Shown: one piece after another, positions 8,676 through 18,383 of the stretch
Numbering within the stretch: position 1 is the first letter of the stretch
Layout of the letters: every line of letters starts with the position of its first letter
Assembly (NCBI GenBank): GCA_021730985.1
Contig: JAKFYI010000014.1
Coordinates: forward strand, 62,001-126,000
Origin: Hyphomicrobiales bacterium
GTDB taxonomy: Bacteria; Pseudomonadota; Alphaproteobacteria; Rhizobiales; Xanthobacteraceae
Direction of reading: 5' to 3'
DNA length: 64,000 bases
Notes under the pieces: generated by a model
Seen by the model: only the letters and a program-made list of their open reading frames with translations
The model's database searches: none
Told to the model about the DNA's origin: nothing
Made by a program: the position numbers and the translations under genes

Positions 8676-9700
8676 CCGAACTCAAGGAAAAACCACAAAC
8701 CAAGCCGCCGGGCGGGGTGCAGACCGTCACCGTGACCGGCGACGAGGACGGCATGCGGCTTGACCGCTTCTTCGAGGGCCGGTTCCCGGGCCTGTCGTTC
8801 TCCCACATCCAGCGCATCATCCGAAAAGGCGAGGTGCGGGTGAATGGCAAGCGCGCGGAGCCGAAGGACCGGTTGCAGTCCGGCCAGGCGATCCGTATTC
8901 CGCCGCTCAAGATCGACGCGCCGAAGCCGGGTCCCGACGCGCCGGTCGAGCAGAAGGACCGCACCTTCCTCAAATCGATCACGCTTTACGAAGACGACGA
9001 CGTGCTGGTGCTCAACAAGCCGATGGGGCTGGCGGTGCAGGGCGGCTCCGGCACCTACAAGCACGTCGACGGCATGCTGGGTTCGATGCGCGACAAGTCG
9101 GGCCAGCGTCCGCGTCTGGTTCACCGGCTCGACAAGGACACCGCGGGCTGCCTGCTGGTGGCCAAGACCCGGTTTGCGGCATCGGCACTCGCCAAGAATT
9201 TCCGCTCGCGCTCGGCGCGCAAGATCTACTGGGCGCTGGTGGTCGGCGTGCCGAAGCCCAAGCAGGGCCGCATCTCCACGTTCCTCGCCAAGGAAGAGCG
9301 CGAGGAGGACAGCGTGATGGTGATCGCCAAGCATGGCGACGAAGGCGCAAGCCACGCCGTGACCTACTACGCGATGGTGGAGACGGCGGGCCAGAAGCTG
9401 ACCTGGGTGTCGCTCAAGCCGGTCACCGGCCGCACCCACCAGTTGCGTGCCCACATGGAGCACATCGGCCACCCGATCATCGGCGACCCGAAGTACTTCA
9501 ACAAGGAAAACTGGGAATTGCCCGGAGGACTGCAGAAGAAGCTGCACTTGGTGGCCCGGAGGATCGCTATTCCGCATCCGCGCGGCGGCACGATCGACGT
9601 CACCGCGCCGCTGCCGCCGCACATGCTGCAGTCATGGAACCTGCTCGGCTTCGACGCCAAGCGCTACGATCCGATCCTCGATGCCCCGGAGGAAGAATAG
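8672..9700 (+). CDS. RluA family pseudouridine synthase with S4 domain
   Basis: S4 domain MRLDRFFEGRFPGLSFSHIQRIIRKGEVRVNGKR; catalytic RLVHRLDKDTAGCLLVAKT; GRTHQLRAHM. Confidence 0.93.
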   Translation: MTELKEKPQTKPPGGVQTVTVTGDEDGMRLDRFFEGRFPGLSFSHIQRIIRKGEVRVNGKRAEPKDRLQSGQAIRIPPLKIDAPKPGPDAPVEQKDRTFLKSITLYEDDDVLVLNKPMGLAVQGGSGTYKHVDGMLGSMRDKSGQRPRLVHRLDKDTAGCLLVAKTRFAASALAKNFRSRSARKIYWALVVGVPKPKQGRISTFLAKEEREEDSVMVIAKHGDEGASHAVTYYAMVETAGQKLTWVSLKPVTGRTHQLRAHMEHIGHPIIGDPKYFNKENWELPGGLQKKLHLVARRIAIPHPRGGTIDVTAPLPPHMLQSWNLLGFDAKRYDPILDAPEEE

Positions 9701-9752
9701 GGCGGTGTCGAAAGGGCTGGTTGCCGGGGCTTCCGCTCCTTATCTGAGGGGT

Positions 9753-10163
9753 ATGCCGATGTCGCCGATCAAAGCCGTCTCGCTCGCTCTGGCCGTCCTG
9801 TACGCGGCCGCCGCGCTGCAGCCCGTCATGGCCCAGGACCGCTCCTACGACATCATGGTGGAGGAGGGCGGCAAGCGGCCGAACAAGCGCAAGGCGCCGG
9901 AGCCCGAAATCGCGCCCGATGCCAAGCCGAAGCAGAACACCGAGCCCAGAAGCCGCCCGCGCGGCAGCAGCTATGTGCCGCCGACCGGCCTGCCGCGGAC
10001 CGAGGCGATTGTCGCGCCGCAGCCGCCCGGGGTGTACGTGCCGCCGCCGGTCAACAGCTTCAGCGACCGGGTGAACAACTGCAACCACTCGTTCCCGCTC
10101 AACGCCGGGATCGGCAACAACCCGACCGACCGCAGCTCCTACGTCCGGCAGTGCGCGAATTGA
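9753..10163 (+). CDS. Secreted proline-rich hypothetical protein
   Basis: ATG 9753, signal peptide ALAVLYAAAALQPVMAQ; Pro-rich low-complexity body. Confidence 0.6.
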   Translation: MPMSPIKAVSLALAVLYAAAALQPVMAQDRSYDIMVEEGGKRPNKRKAPEPEIAPDAKPKQNTEPRSRPRGSSYVPPTGLPRTEAIVAPQPPGVYVPPPVNSFSDRVNNCNHSFPLNAGIGNNPTDRSSYVRQCAN

Positions 10164-10187
10164 TTTTTGCGCGGCGGCGAACGAGGC

Positions 10188-11243
10188 CTAACGCAGGCTG
10201 GCGTTGATCTTGTCCAGCGCGGCGCTGCCCGGGCAAAGCTGTTCGGTGCCGAGCGAGTTGAGCGGCGTGTTCACCGTGTTGAGATGGGCGTGCAGGTCCT
10301 CCGCCTCCGGATCGACGTACAGCAGCCCCGTCACCACCTGACCTTTTGCCGTATGTTTGGCCAGGAATCCCTGTGCGGCCAGCCGGTCGTGCACGTCGTA
10401 GTCGGCATCGAGCTTGCGCAGCGCCAGCGTGGTGCCGTCGTGCTGCTCGACCATCTGAACCGAGCCCGGCTTGTATTCGATCTGGATCGGCGCGCGGCTG
10501 GTGATGACGTCGAGCCGGTTCACCGCCTCGTTATGCTCGCGCACGTAGTCGAAGCTCTTGGTCGAGCCTGTGTGGTTGTTGAAGGCGACGCACGGGCTGA
10601 TGACGTCGATGAAGGCCGCGCCGCGGTGGCGGATCGCGGCTTCGATCAGCGGCACGAGTTGGGTCTTGTCGCCGGAGAACGAGCGGGCGACGAAGCTCGC
10701 GCCGAGTTGCAGCGCGATAGCGGCGAGATCGATCGAACTGTCGGAGTTCACCACGCCGCGCTTGCTCTTGGAGCCGCGGTCGGCGGTGGCGGAGAACTGG
10801 CCTTTGGTCAGTCCGTACACGCCGTTGTTCTCGACGATGTAGGTCATGTTGACGCCGCGGCGGATCGAATGGGCGAACTGGCCGAATCCGATCGAGGCCG
10901 AGTCGCCATCGCCCGACACGCCAAGATAGATCAGGTCGCGGTTGGCGAGGTTGGCGCCGGTCAGCACCGACGGCATGCGGCCGTGCACGGTGTTGAAGCC
11001 ATGCGAATTGCCGAGGAAATAGTCCGGCGTCTTCGACGAGCAGCCGATGCCCGAGATCTTCGCCACCCGGTGCGGCTCGATCGAGAGCTGGAAGCAGGCC
11101 TCGATGATCGCGCCGGTGATGGAGTCGTGGCCGCAGCCGGCGCACAGCGTCGAGACCTTGCCCTCGTAATCGCGATGGGTGAAGCCCAGTTCGTTCTTCG
11201 GCAGGCCCGGGTGATGGAATTTCGGCTTGGCGATGTAGGTCAT
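10188..11243 (-). CDS. korB: 2-oxoacid:ferredoxin oxidoreductase beta subunit
   Basis: TPP-binding CAGCGHDSITGAIIEA...GIGCSSKTPDYF; HGRMPSVLTGANLANRDLIYLGVSGDGDSASIG. Confidence 0.85.
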   Translation of the reverse strand: MTYIAKPKFHHPGLPKNELGFTHRDYEGKVSTLCAGCGHDSITGAIIEACFQLSIEPHRVAKISGIGCSSKTPDYFLGNSHGFNTVHGRMPSVLTGANLANRDLIYLGVSGDGDSASIGFGQFAHSIRRGVNMTYIVENNGVYGLTKGQFSATADRGSKSKRGVVNSDSSIDLAAIALQLGASFVARSFSGDKTQLVPLIEAAIRHRGAAFIDVISPCVAFNNHTGSTKSFDYVREHNEAVNRLDVITSRAPIQIEYKPGSVQMVEQHDGTTLALRKLDADYDVHDRLAAQGFLAKHTAKGQVVTGLLYVDPEAEDLHAHLNTVNTPLNSLGTEQLCPGSAALDKINASLR

Positions 11244-13084
11244 GACACCACTTTCCGGAGCGGAGTGACTTTGAGCTGATCTTGATGGTCGCCGATCGCC
11301 TTGGCGATGAAGCGCGCCGTGATCGGTGTGCCGTCGTAATGCAGGATCGGCACGAGTCGGATCGGATCGATGTCGTTCTCGTTGACGATCATGGAGCGAA
11401 GCTGCGCGTCGCGGTTCTGCTCGACCACGTAGACGAAGTCGTGATTGGCGATGAAGCTGGCCACGCTGGAATGAAACGGGAAGGCGCGTATCCGTAGCCG
11501 GTCAAGCTGGTGGCCGTGCGCTTCCAGCATGCCGATCGCCTCGTCCATCGCAGGCGAGGTCGAGCCATAGTAGATCACGCCGTACTTGGTCTGCTTGGCG
11601 GCGTTGGCCTGCAATGGCCGCGGCACCATGTCCTTGGCGGTCTCGAACTTGCGCAGCAGGCGCTGCATGTTGTCCTGGTAGGCCGGGCCTTCCTCGGTGT
11701 AGCGCGCGTAGCGGTCGCGCGACGTGCCGCGGGTGAAGAACGAGCCCTTGGTCGGATGCGTGCCGGGGTAGGTGCGGAACGGGATGCCGTCGCCATCGAC
11801 GTCGAGATAGCGGCCGAAGTCGCGGCCATCGTCGAGCATCTCGGCGGTCATCACCTTGCCGCGGTCATACGCCTTGCTCTCGTCCCACTTGAACGGGCGG
11901 CAGAGCCTGTGGTTCATGCCGATGTCGAGATCGAGCATCAGGAAGATCATGGTCTGAAGCCGCTCGGCAAGGTCGAAGCACTGCGCCGCCATTTCGAAGC
12001 CCTCGGCGGGATCTTCGGGAAACAGCAGCACATGCTTGGTGTCGCCGTGCGAGGCATAGGCGCAGGAGATCAGGTCGCACTGCTGGGTGCGGGTCGGCAT
12101 GCCGGTTGAAGGACCGGCGCGCTGCACATTGAAGATCACCGCCGGGATTTCGGCGAAATACGACAGCCCGATGAACTCCGTCATCAGCGAGACGCCGGGG
12201 CCTGACGTTGTGGTGAAGGCGCGGGCGCCGTTCCAGCCGGCGCCGACCACGATGCCGATCGAAGCCAGTTCATCCTCGCCCTGGACGATGGCGTATTTCG
12301 CCTTCTTGGTTTCCGCGTCGTGGCGCAGCCGCTTGCAGTGGTTGGTGAAGGCCTCGGCGAGCGAGGACGATGGCGTGATCGGGTACCAGGCGCAAACCGT
12401 TGCGCCGCCATAGACGGCCCCCAGCGCCGCTGCGCTGTTGCCTTCGACGAAGATGCGGTCGCCGACTTTGTCGGCCTTCTGCACCCGCAGCCCGATCGGA
12501 ACCTTGAGGTTGGACAGCGCCCAGTCGCGGCCAAGATGCAGCGCGTGGACGTTCGACGACAGCAGCTTTTCCTTGCCCTTGTACTGCTCGCCGATCAGAG
12601 CCTCGATCGCCTTGGCGTCCATGTCGAGCATGGCCGACAGCGCGCCGAGATAGATGATGTTCTTGAACAGTTGGCGCTGGCGCGGATCGGTATAGGTCGA
12701 GTTGGTGATGGCGGTGAGCGGCACGCCCAGCACCGTGATGTCCTCGCGGAACTTCGACGCCGGCATCGGCTTCGTGCTGTCGTAGAACAGGTAGCCACCG
12801 GGCTCGATCGAGGCGATGTCCTTGTCCCAGGTCTGGGGGTTCATCGCGACCATCATATCGACGCCGCCGCGCGCGCCGAGATAGCCCGCTTCCGTCACGC
12901 GCACCTCGTACCAGGTCGGCAGGCCCTGGATGTTGGACGGGAAGATGTTGCGCGGCGACACCGGGATGCCCATTCGCAGGATAGACCGTGCGAACAGTTC
13001 GTTTGCGCTCGCCGAGCCGGAGCCGTTGACGTTGGCGAAGCGGATGACGAAGTCGTTTACGCTGCTGATCGGGTTTGCTGGCAT
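11240..13084 (-). CDS. korA: 2-oxoacid:ferredoxin oxidoreductase alpha subunit (fused gamma/alpha)
   Basis: Start MPANPISSVNDFVIRFANVNGSGSASAN; GAVYGGATVCAWYPITPSSSLAEAF, TTSGPGVSLMTEFIGLSYFAEIPAVIFNVQRAGPSTGMPTRTQQ; 4-nt overlap with beta subunit. Confidence 0.85.
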   Translation of the reverse strand: MPANPISSVNDFVIRFANVNGSGSASANELFARSILRMGIPVSPRNIFPSNIQGLPTWYEVRVTEAGYLGARGGVDMMVAMNPQTWDKDIASIEPGGYLFYDSTKPMPASKFREDITVLGVPLTAITNSTYTDPRQRQLFKNIIYLGALSAMLDMDAKAIEALIGEQYKGKEKLLSSNVHALHLGRDWALSNLKVPIGLRVQKADKVGDRIFVEGNSAAALGAVYGGATVCAWYPITPSSSLAEAFTNHCKRLRHDAETKKAKYAIVQGEDELASIGIVVGAGWNGARAFTTTSGPGVSLMTEFIGLSYFAEIPAVIFNVQRAGPSTGMPTRTQQCDLISCAYASHGDTKHVLLFPEDPAEGFEMAAQCFDLAERLQTMIFLMLDLDIGMNHRLCRPFKWDESKAYDRGKVMTAEMLDDGRDFGRYLDVDGDGIPFRTYPGTHPTKGSFFTRGTSRDRYARYTEEGPAYQDNMQRLLRKFETAKDMVPRPLQANAAKQTKYGVIYYGSTSPAMDEAIGMLEAHGHQLDRLRIRAFPFHSSVASFIANHDFVYVVEQNRDAQLRSMIVNENDIDPIRLVPILHYDGTPITARFIAKAIGDHQDQLKVTPLRKVVS

Positions 13085-14862
13085 GATGAGTTCGCGTGGG
13101 TCATGTCGATGAGATATTTCTGCATGTCCCACGCACCGGTGGGGCAACGCTCGGCGCAGAGGCCGCAGTGCAGGCAGACGTCCTCGTCCTTCACCATCAC
13201 GGCGCCGGTCTTCAGGCCGTCGGCCACGTAAAGGTCCTGGGTCAGGTTGACCGCCGGCGCCTTGAGTCTGGTCCGCAAATCCGTTTCTTCGCCGTTGGCG
13301 GTGAAGGTGATGCAGTCCATCGGGCAGATATCGACGCAGGCATCGCACTCGATGCACAGCGATGACGTGAAGACGGTCTGCACATCACAGTTCAGGCATC
13401 GTTGCGCCTCGGCGAAGGCCAGTTGCGGGTCGAAGCCAAGCTCCACCTCGGCTCGGATGTCCTTCAACGCGATCACCTTGTCGCGCATCGGCACACGGAA
13501 CCGCTTGTCGCCGGAAATGTCGTTGTCGTAGCTCCACTCGTGGATGCCCATCTTCTGGCTGCTGACTTGGACATCGGGCAGGGGACGTTCGGTGATGTCC
13601 TCGCCGGACAGCAGTTTATGGATGGAAAGCGCGGCGTCATGGCCGTGCGCCACCGCCCAGATGATGTTCTTGGGGCCGAACGCGCTGTCGCCGCCGAAGA
13701 ACACGCCGGGGTGGGTCGAGGCCATGGTCTTGGCATCGACCTGGGGCATGTCCCACTTGTCGAACTCGATGCCGATGTCGCGCTCGATCCAGGGGAACGC
13801 GTTCTCCTGGCCGACCGCCACCAGCACGTCATCGCAGGGAATGTGCTGGTCCGGCTCGCCGGCGTTCACCAGGTTGCGGCGGCCCTTGGCGTCGTACTCC
13901 GCCTTCACCTTCTCGAACACCACGCCGGTCAGCTTGCCGTTATCGTGGGTGAATTCCTTGGGCACCAGGAAATTGAGGATCGGGATGTCTTCGTGCATCG
14001 CGTCCTCCTTTTCCCAGGGGGAGGCCTTCATCTCCTCGAAGCCGGAGCGCACGACCACCTTGACGTCTTCGCCGCCGAGCCGGCGCGAGGAGCGGCAGCA
14101 GTCCATGGCGGTGTTGCCGCCGCCCAGCACGATGACGCGCTTGCCGATCTTGGTGGTGTGGCCGAACGACACCGAGGACAGCCAGTCGATGCCGATGTGG
14201 ATGTTCTTGGCCGCTTCCTTGCGGCCCGGAATGTCGAGCTCGCGGCCGCGCGGCGCGCCGGAGCCGACGAATACCGCGTCATAACCTTCGGCAAGAAGCG
14301 CCTTCAGGCTGTCGATGCGTTTTCCGCCGATGAACTCGATGCCCATGTCGAGGATGTAGCCGGTCTCCTCGTCGATCACCGCGTCGGGCAGGCGAAACTT
14401 CGGAATTTGCGAGCGCATCATGCCGCCGGACCGCGGGTCCTGGTCGAACACGGTGCAGGCGTAGCCAAGCGGCGCGAGATCGCGCGCCACGGTGAGCGAA
14501 GCGGGGCCGCCGCCGACCAGCGCGACGCGCTTGCCGTTTTGCGCGTTCTTCGTCATCGGCTTCGGCATCCGGCCGCTGACATCGTCCTTGTAGTCGGCGG
14601 TGACGCGCTTGAGCCGGCAGATCGCGACCGGATCCTTCTCGACGCGGCCGCGCCGGCACGCCGGTTCGCACGGACGGTCGCAGGTGCGTCCGAGAATTCC
14701 CGGAAACACGTTGGATTTCCAATTGACCATGTAGGCGTCGCTGTAGCGACCCTCGGCGATCAATCGGATGTATTCGGGGACCGGCGTGTGTGCCGGACAA
14801 GCCCATTGGCAATCGACGACTTTATGAAAGTAGTCCGGTGCCGCGATATCGGTCGGTTTCAT
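13057..14862 (-). CDS. GltD-like FAD/NAD(P)-binding oxidoreductase with C-terminal 2x[4Fe-4S] ferredoxin domain (KorC-like)
   Basis: CxxACPAHTPVPEYIRLI; GGGPASLTVARDLAPLGY; two cysteine clusters CIECDACVDICP and CLHCGLCAERCP; overlaps korA start by 28 nt. Confidence 0.85.
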   Translation of the reverse strand: MKPTDIAAPDYFHKVVDCQWACPAHTPVPEYIRLIAEGRYSDAYMVNWKSNVFPGILGRTCDRPCEPACRRGRVEKDPVAICRLKRVTADYKDDVSGRMPKPMTKNAQNGKRVALVGGGPASLTVARDLAPLGYACTVFDQDPRSGGMMRSQIPKFRLPDAVIDEETGYILDMGIEFIGGKRIDSLKALLAEGYDAVFVGSGAPRGRELDIPGRKEAAKNIHIGIDWLSSVSFGHTTKIGKRVIVLGGGNTAMDCCRSSRRLGGEDVKVVVRSGFEEMKASPWEKEDAMHEDIPILNFLVPKEFTHDNGKLTGVVFEKVKAEYDAKGRRNLVNAGEPDQHIPCDDVLVAVGQENAFPWIERDIGIEFDKWDMPQVDAKTMASTHPGVFFGGDSAFGPKNIIWAVAHGHDAALSIHKLLSGEDITERPLPDVQVSSQKMGIHEWSYDNDISGDKRFRVPMRDKVIALKDIRAEVELGFDPQLAFAEAQRCLNCDVQTVFTSSLCIECDACVDICPMDCITFTANGEETDLRTRLKAPAVNLTQDLYVADGLKTGAVMVKDEDVCLHCGLCAERCPTGAWDMQKYLIDMTHANSSCQQTRSAA

Positions 14863-15118
14863 TTACTCCTGTTCTGCGTGCATCCCCTCGGAGCTCTGTC
14901 GAGTGGCGGTCACACAGCCTTTGCGAATTTCATCCCCAGCGGCCCGGCCTTTAAGACACCGATTCCGACGGCCGGATGTTAGTTTAGACGGCTTCCGAAT
15001 TCTACCCGCGTCAGGGGGCCTGACACCGTCTTGTGAAGGCGCCGCCAGCCCCGAAAGCTGTGGTATGGCAAGCTTGCGCCGCCTGGGCGCTGGATTGTGC
15101 GGCGCACAATAAACCGTG

Positions 15119-15907
15119 ATGCGCGATATCTTCACCGAGATCTTTGCCAGCGAGCCTGTGGACCCCATCGAGGCGGCGCGCCGCTCGCTGCGGCCGAAGA
15201 AGCTGCGCGCGCGGTTCTACCAGCGCGCACACGTCAGCGATGCGCCGGCCGAAGGCACGGAAAGCCACGCCGTGCTGCTCGACGGCAGGCCGATCCGCAC
15301 GCCGGTACGCGAACCGCTCGCCGCGCCGTCGAAGGAATTGGCGCAGGCGATCGCGGACGAATGGCAGGAGCAGAGCGATCTGATCGACCCGGCGCGGATG
15401 CCGCTGACGCGGCTCGCGAACTCGATCATCGATGGCGTGGTGCCGCGGCCAGGGCCGGTGGCAGCCGAGATCGAGAAATATCTCGGGTCGGACCTGGTGC
15501 TCTATCGCGCCAGCGAGCCGGAGGGCCTGGTGGCCAACCAGGCGCGGCACTGGGATCCGGTGGTCGCGTGGGCGAGGGAAGAGCTTGGCGCGCGCTTCCT
15601 GCTGATCGACGGATTGAGCTTCGTGGCGCAGCCGCCGGAGGCGGTGGCCGCCGCGATTCAGGCGGTGCCGCGCGATCCGTGGCGGCTCGGCGCGGTGAAC
15701 GCGGCAACGTCGATGACCGGTTCGGCGCTGATTGCGCTGGCGCTCGCGAACGGCCGTCTCGATGTCGATGCGGCGTGGGCCGCGGCGCATGTCGATGAAG
15801 ACTGGAACATCGAGAAGTGGGGACGCGACGAGCAGGAACTCGAGCGCCGTGCCTTCCGTTTTGCCGAAATGCAGGCGGCGGCGCGAGTGCTGTCCGTCTT
15901 GAAATAG
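15119..15907 (+). CDS. ATP12 family F1-ATPase assembly chaperone
   Basis: LDGRPIRTPVREPLAAPSKELAQAIADEWQEQSDLIDPARMPLTRLANS is the ATP12 family signature region. Confidence 0.92.
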   Translation: MRDIFTEIFASEPVDPIEAARRSLRPKKLRARFYQRAHVSDAPAEGTESHAVLLDGRPIRTPVREPLAAPSKELAQAIADEWQEQSDLIDPARMPLTRLANSIIDGVVPRPGPVAAEIEKYLGSDLVLYRASEPEGLVANQARHWDPVVAWAREELGARFLLIDGLSFVAQPPEAVAAAIQAVPRDPWRLGAVNAATSMTGSALIALALANGRLDVDAAWAAAHVDEDWNIEKWGRDEQELERRAFRFAEMQAAARVLSVLK

Positions 15908-15922
15908 CAGGGAGAGAAACCG

Positions 15923-16495
15923 ATGAACGCCAAGCCGCCGCGCTTTCCGCAATTGACGCTTGAGGAACTCAACCCCGACCAGCGCAAGCTCGCCGACGAG
16001 ATTGTGAAATTCTCCAGCGTCGGGATCGGCGGCCCCTACAACATCCTGATGCGCAGCCCCGTGCTGCTGCGGCGCATGCTGGACCTGTGGAATTATCTGC
16101 GCTGGCACACCTCGCTGCCGCTGCACCTCAACGAGTTCGCCATCCTGATCGTCGGGCGGCGCTGGCGCTCGCAGGTGGAGTGGTATGCCCACGTCCCGAT
16201 CGCGATCAAGGCCGGGCTGTCGGAGACGATCATCGCCGACCTCAAGCAGAAGAAACGCCCGGAGGGCATGAAGGACGACGAGGCGATCGTCTATGACCTT
16301 TGCACGGAGCTTGCCGCCAACCACAAGGTCTCCGACGAGACGTTCGCCCGCGCCAAGAGCATCCTCGGCGAGCAGCAGGTGGTCGATCTGGTGGCGGTGA
16401 GCGGGGCCTACGTCATGACCGCGATGCTGCTGTCGGTGGCCGACGCGATGCCGCCGGAGGGCAAGGAACTGCCGTTCAAGCCGGGCGAGCCGTAA
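15923..16495 (+). CDS. Carboxymuconolactone decarboxylase-like (AhpD superfamily) protein
   Basis: LNEFAILIVGRRWRSQVEWYAHVPIAIKAGLSETIIADL is CMD-like. Confidence 0.75.
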   Translation: MNAKPPRFPQLTLEELNPDQRKLADEIVKFSSVGIGGPYNILMRSPVLLRRMLDLWNYLRWHTSLPLHLNEFAILIVGRRWRSQVEWYAHVPIAIKAGLSETIIADLKQKKRPEGMKDDEAIVYDLCTELAANHKVSDETFARAKSILGEQQVVDLVAVSGAYVMTAMLLSVADAMPPEGKELPFKPGEP

Positions 16496-16537
16496 GCCCC
16501 GTTCGTTCCGCCGTCATTCCAGCACCGCTCTCCCTTT

Positions 16538-16673
16538 ACCTCTCCCCGCAAGCGGGGAGAGGTCGCCTGCCGAGCGCAGCGAAGGCGGGCGGGTGAGGGG
16601 GACTATCGGCAGAACTGATGCTTGGAGACAGCCCCTCACCCCGACCCTCTCCCCGCTAATGCGGGGAGAGGGA
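16538..16673. repeat. Intergenic mosaic repeat with two strong hairpins
   Basis: Perfect inverted repeats cctctccccgc-aa-gcggggagagg (16539-16562) and ccctctccccgc-taat-gcggggagaggg (16645-16672); gggtgaggggga / gcccctcaccc also in opposite orientation. Confidence 0.75.
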
Positions 16674-16770
16674 GCGGAGAGAGCGTGCAGGCCAGGAGAG
16701 GAGCGGAGAGGCCCCCGCCGTGGTATGGCTTTTGCCAGGGATTGGCTGGGATTCACCGGGGCTGCGGTCC

Positions 16771-18303
16771 ATGAAAGACATGCTCGAACGGCTCGAACAG
16801 CGGCGCGACCAGGCCCGCCTCGGCGGCGGCCAGGCGCGCATCGAGGCGCAGCACAAGCGCGGCAAGCTGACCGCCCGCGAGCGCGTCGAACTCCTGCTCG
16901 ACAAGGGCTCGTTCGAGGAGTTCGACATGTTCGTCGAGCATCGCTCGTCCGACTTCGGCATGGAGAAAACGAAAATCCCCGGCGACGGCGTGGTGACCGG
17001 CTGGGGCACCGTGAACGGGCGCACCGTCTACCTGTTCTCCAAGGACTTCACAGTGTTCGGCGGCTCGCTCTCCGAGACGCACGCCCAGAAGATCATCAAG
17101 GTGCAGGACATGGCGATGAAGGCGCGCGCGCCGATCATCGGCCTGTTCGACGCCGGCGGTGCCCGCATCCAGGAGGGCGTCGCTTCGCTCGGCGGCTACG
17201 GCGAGGTGTTCAAGCGCAACGTGCTGGCCTCGGGCGTGATCCCGCAGATCAGCGTCATCATGGGCCCGTGCGCCGGCGGCGACGTCTATTCGCCGGCCAT
17301 GACCGACTTCATCTTCATGGTGAAGGACACCAGCTACATGTTCGTCACCGGCCCCGACGTGGTGAAGACCGTGACCAACGAGGTGGTGACCGCGGAGGAG
17401 CTTGGCGGCGCGTCGGTGCACGCCACCAAGTCCTCGATCGCCGACGGCGCCTACGACGACGACGTGCAGTGCCTGCTGCAGATGCGCCGGCTGATCGACT
17501 TCCTGCCGTCGAGCAACTCGAGCGGCGTGCCGGAGTGGCCTTCGCACGACGACATCGAGCGCGAGGATGCCTCGCTCGACACGCTGATCCCCGACAACCC
17601 GAACAAGCCCTACGACATCAAGGAACTGATCCGGAAGGTGGTGGACGAGGGCGATTTCTTCGAGATCGCCGAGACCTTCGCGCGCAACATCGTCACCGGC
17701 TTCGGCCGCGTCGCCGGCCGCACCGTGGGCTTCGTCGCCAACCAGCCGATGGCGCTGGCCGGCGTGCTCGACAGCGACGCCTCGCGCAAGGCCGCGCGCT
17801 TCGTGCGCTTCTGCGATGCGTTCGAAATCCCGATTGTGACCTTCGTGGACGTGCCGGGATTTTTGCCGGGCACCGCGCAAGAGCAGGGCGGCCTGATCAA
17901 GCACGGCGCCAAGCTGTTGTTCGCCTATTCGCAGGCCACGGTGCCGCTCGTCACCGTCATCACCCGCAAGGCGTTCGGCGGCGCCTATGACGTGATGGCG
18001 TCAAAGCACGTCGGCGGCGATCTCAACTACGCCTGGCCGACCGCGCAGATCGCGGTGATGGGGGCGAAGGGCGCGGTCGAGATCATTTTCCGCGCCGACA
18101 TCGGCGACAAGGACAAGATCGCGGCGCGCACCAAGGAATACGAGGACCGGTTTCTATCTCCGTTCGTCGCAGCGGAGCGCGGCTACATCGACGACGTGAT
18201 CATGCCGCGCTCGACGCGCAAGCGGATTGCGAGGGCGCTGGGGATGTTGAAGGGGAAGAAGGTCGAGATGCCGGCCCGGAAGCATGACAATTTGCCGGTG
18301 TGA
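16771..18303 (+). CDS. pccB: Acyl-CoA (propionyl-CoA) carboxylase beta subunit
   Basis: Carboxyltransferase domain; [49 protein letters not shown]. Confidence 0.93.
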   Translation: MKDMLERLEQRRDQARLGGGQARIEAQHKRGKLTARERVELLLDKGSFEEFDMFVEHRSSDFGMEKTKIPGDGVVTGWGTVNGRTVYLFSKDFTVFGGSLSETHAQKIIKVQDMAMKARAPIIGLFDAGGARIQEGVASLGGYGEVFKRNVLASGVIPQISVIMGPCAGGDVYSPAMTDFIFMVKDTSYMFVTGPDVVKTVTNEVVTAEELGGASVHATKSSIADGAYDDDVQCLLQMRRLIDFLPSSNSSGVPEWPSHDDIEREDASLDTLIPDNPNKPYDIKELIRKVVDEGDFFEIAETFARNIVTGFGRVAGRTVGFVANQPMALAGVLDSDASRKAARFVRFCDAFEIPIVTFVDVPGFLPGTAQEQGGLIKHGAKLLFAYSQATVPLVTVITRKAFGGAYDVMASKHVGGDLNYAWPTAQIAVMGAKGAVEIIFRADIGDKDKIAARTKEYEDRFLSPFVAAERGYIDDVIMPRSTRKRIARALGMLKGKKVEMPARKHDNLPV

Positions 18304-18383
18304 GCCTAGAACAATTGGACACTTTTATTTTAGCCAAGTAGCGGTTTGTCGGATTTCTGAACAGTCATCGAGGGCATTTTGGG

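Noticed and set aside
10167-11279. 370-aa plus-strand ORF
   Set aside because: Complement of korB; no protein-like motif.
13402-14982. 526-aa plus-strand ORF
   Set aside because: Complement of the GltD-like/ferredoxin gene; no recognisable domain.
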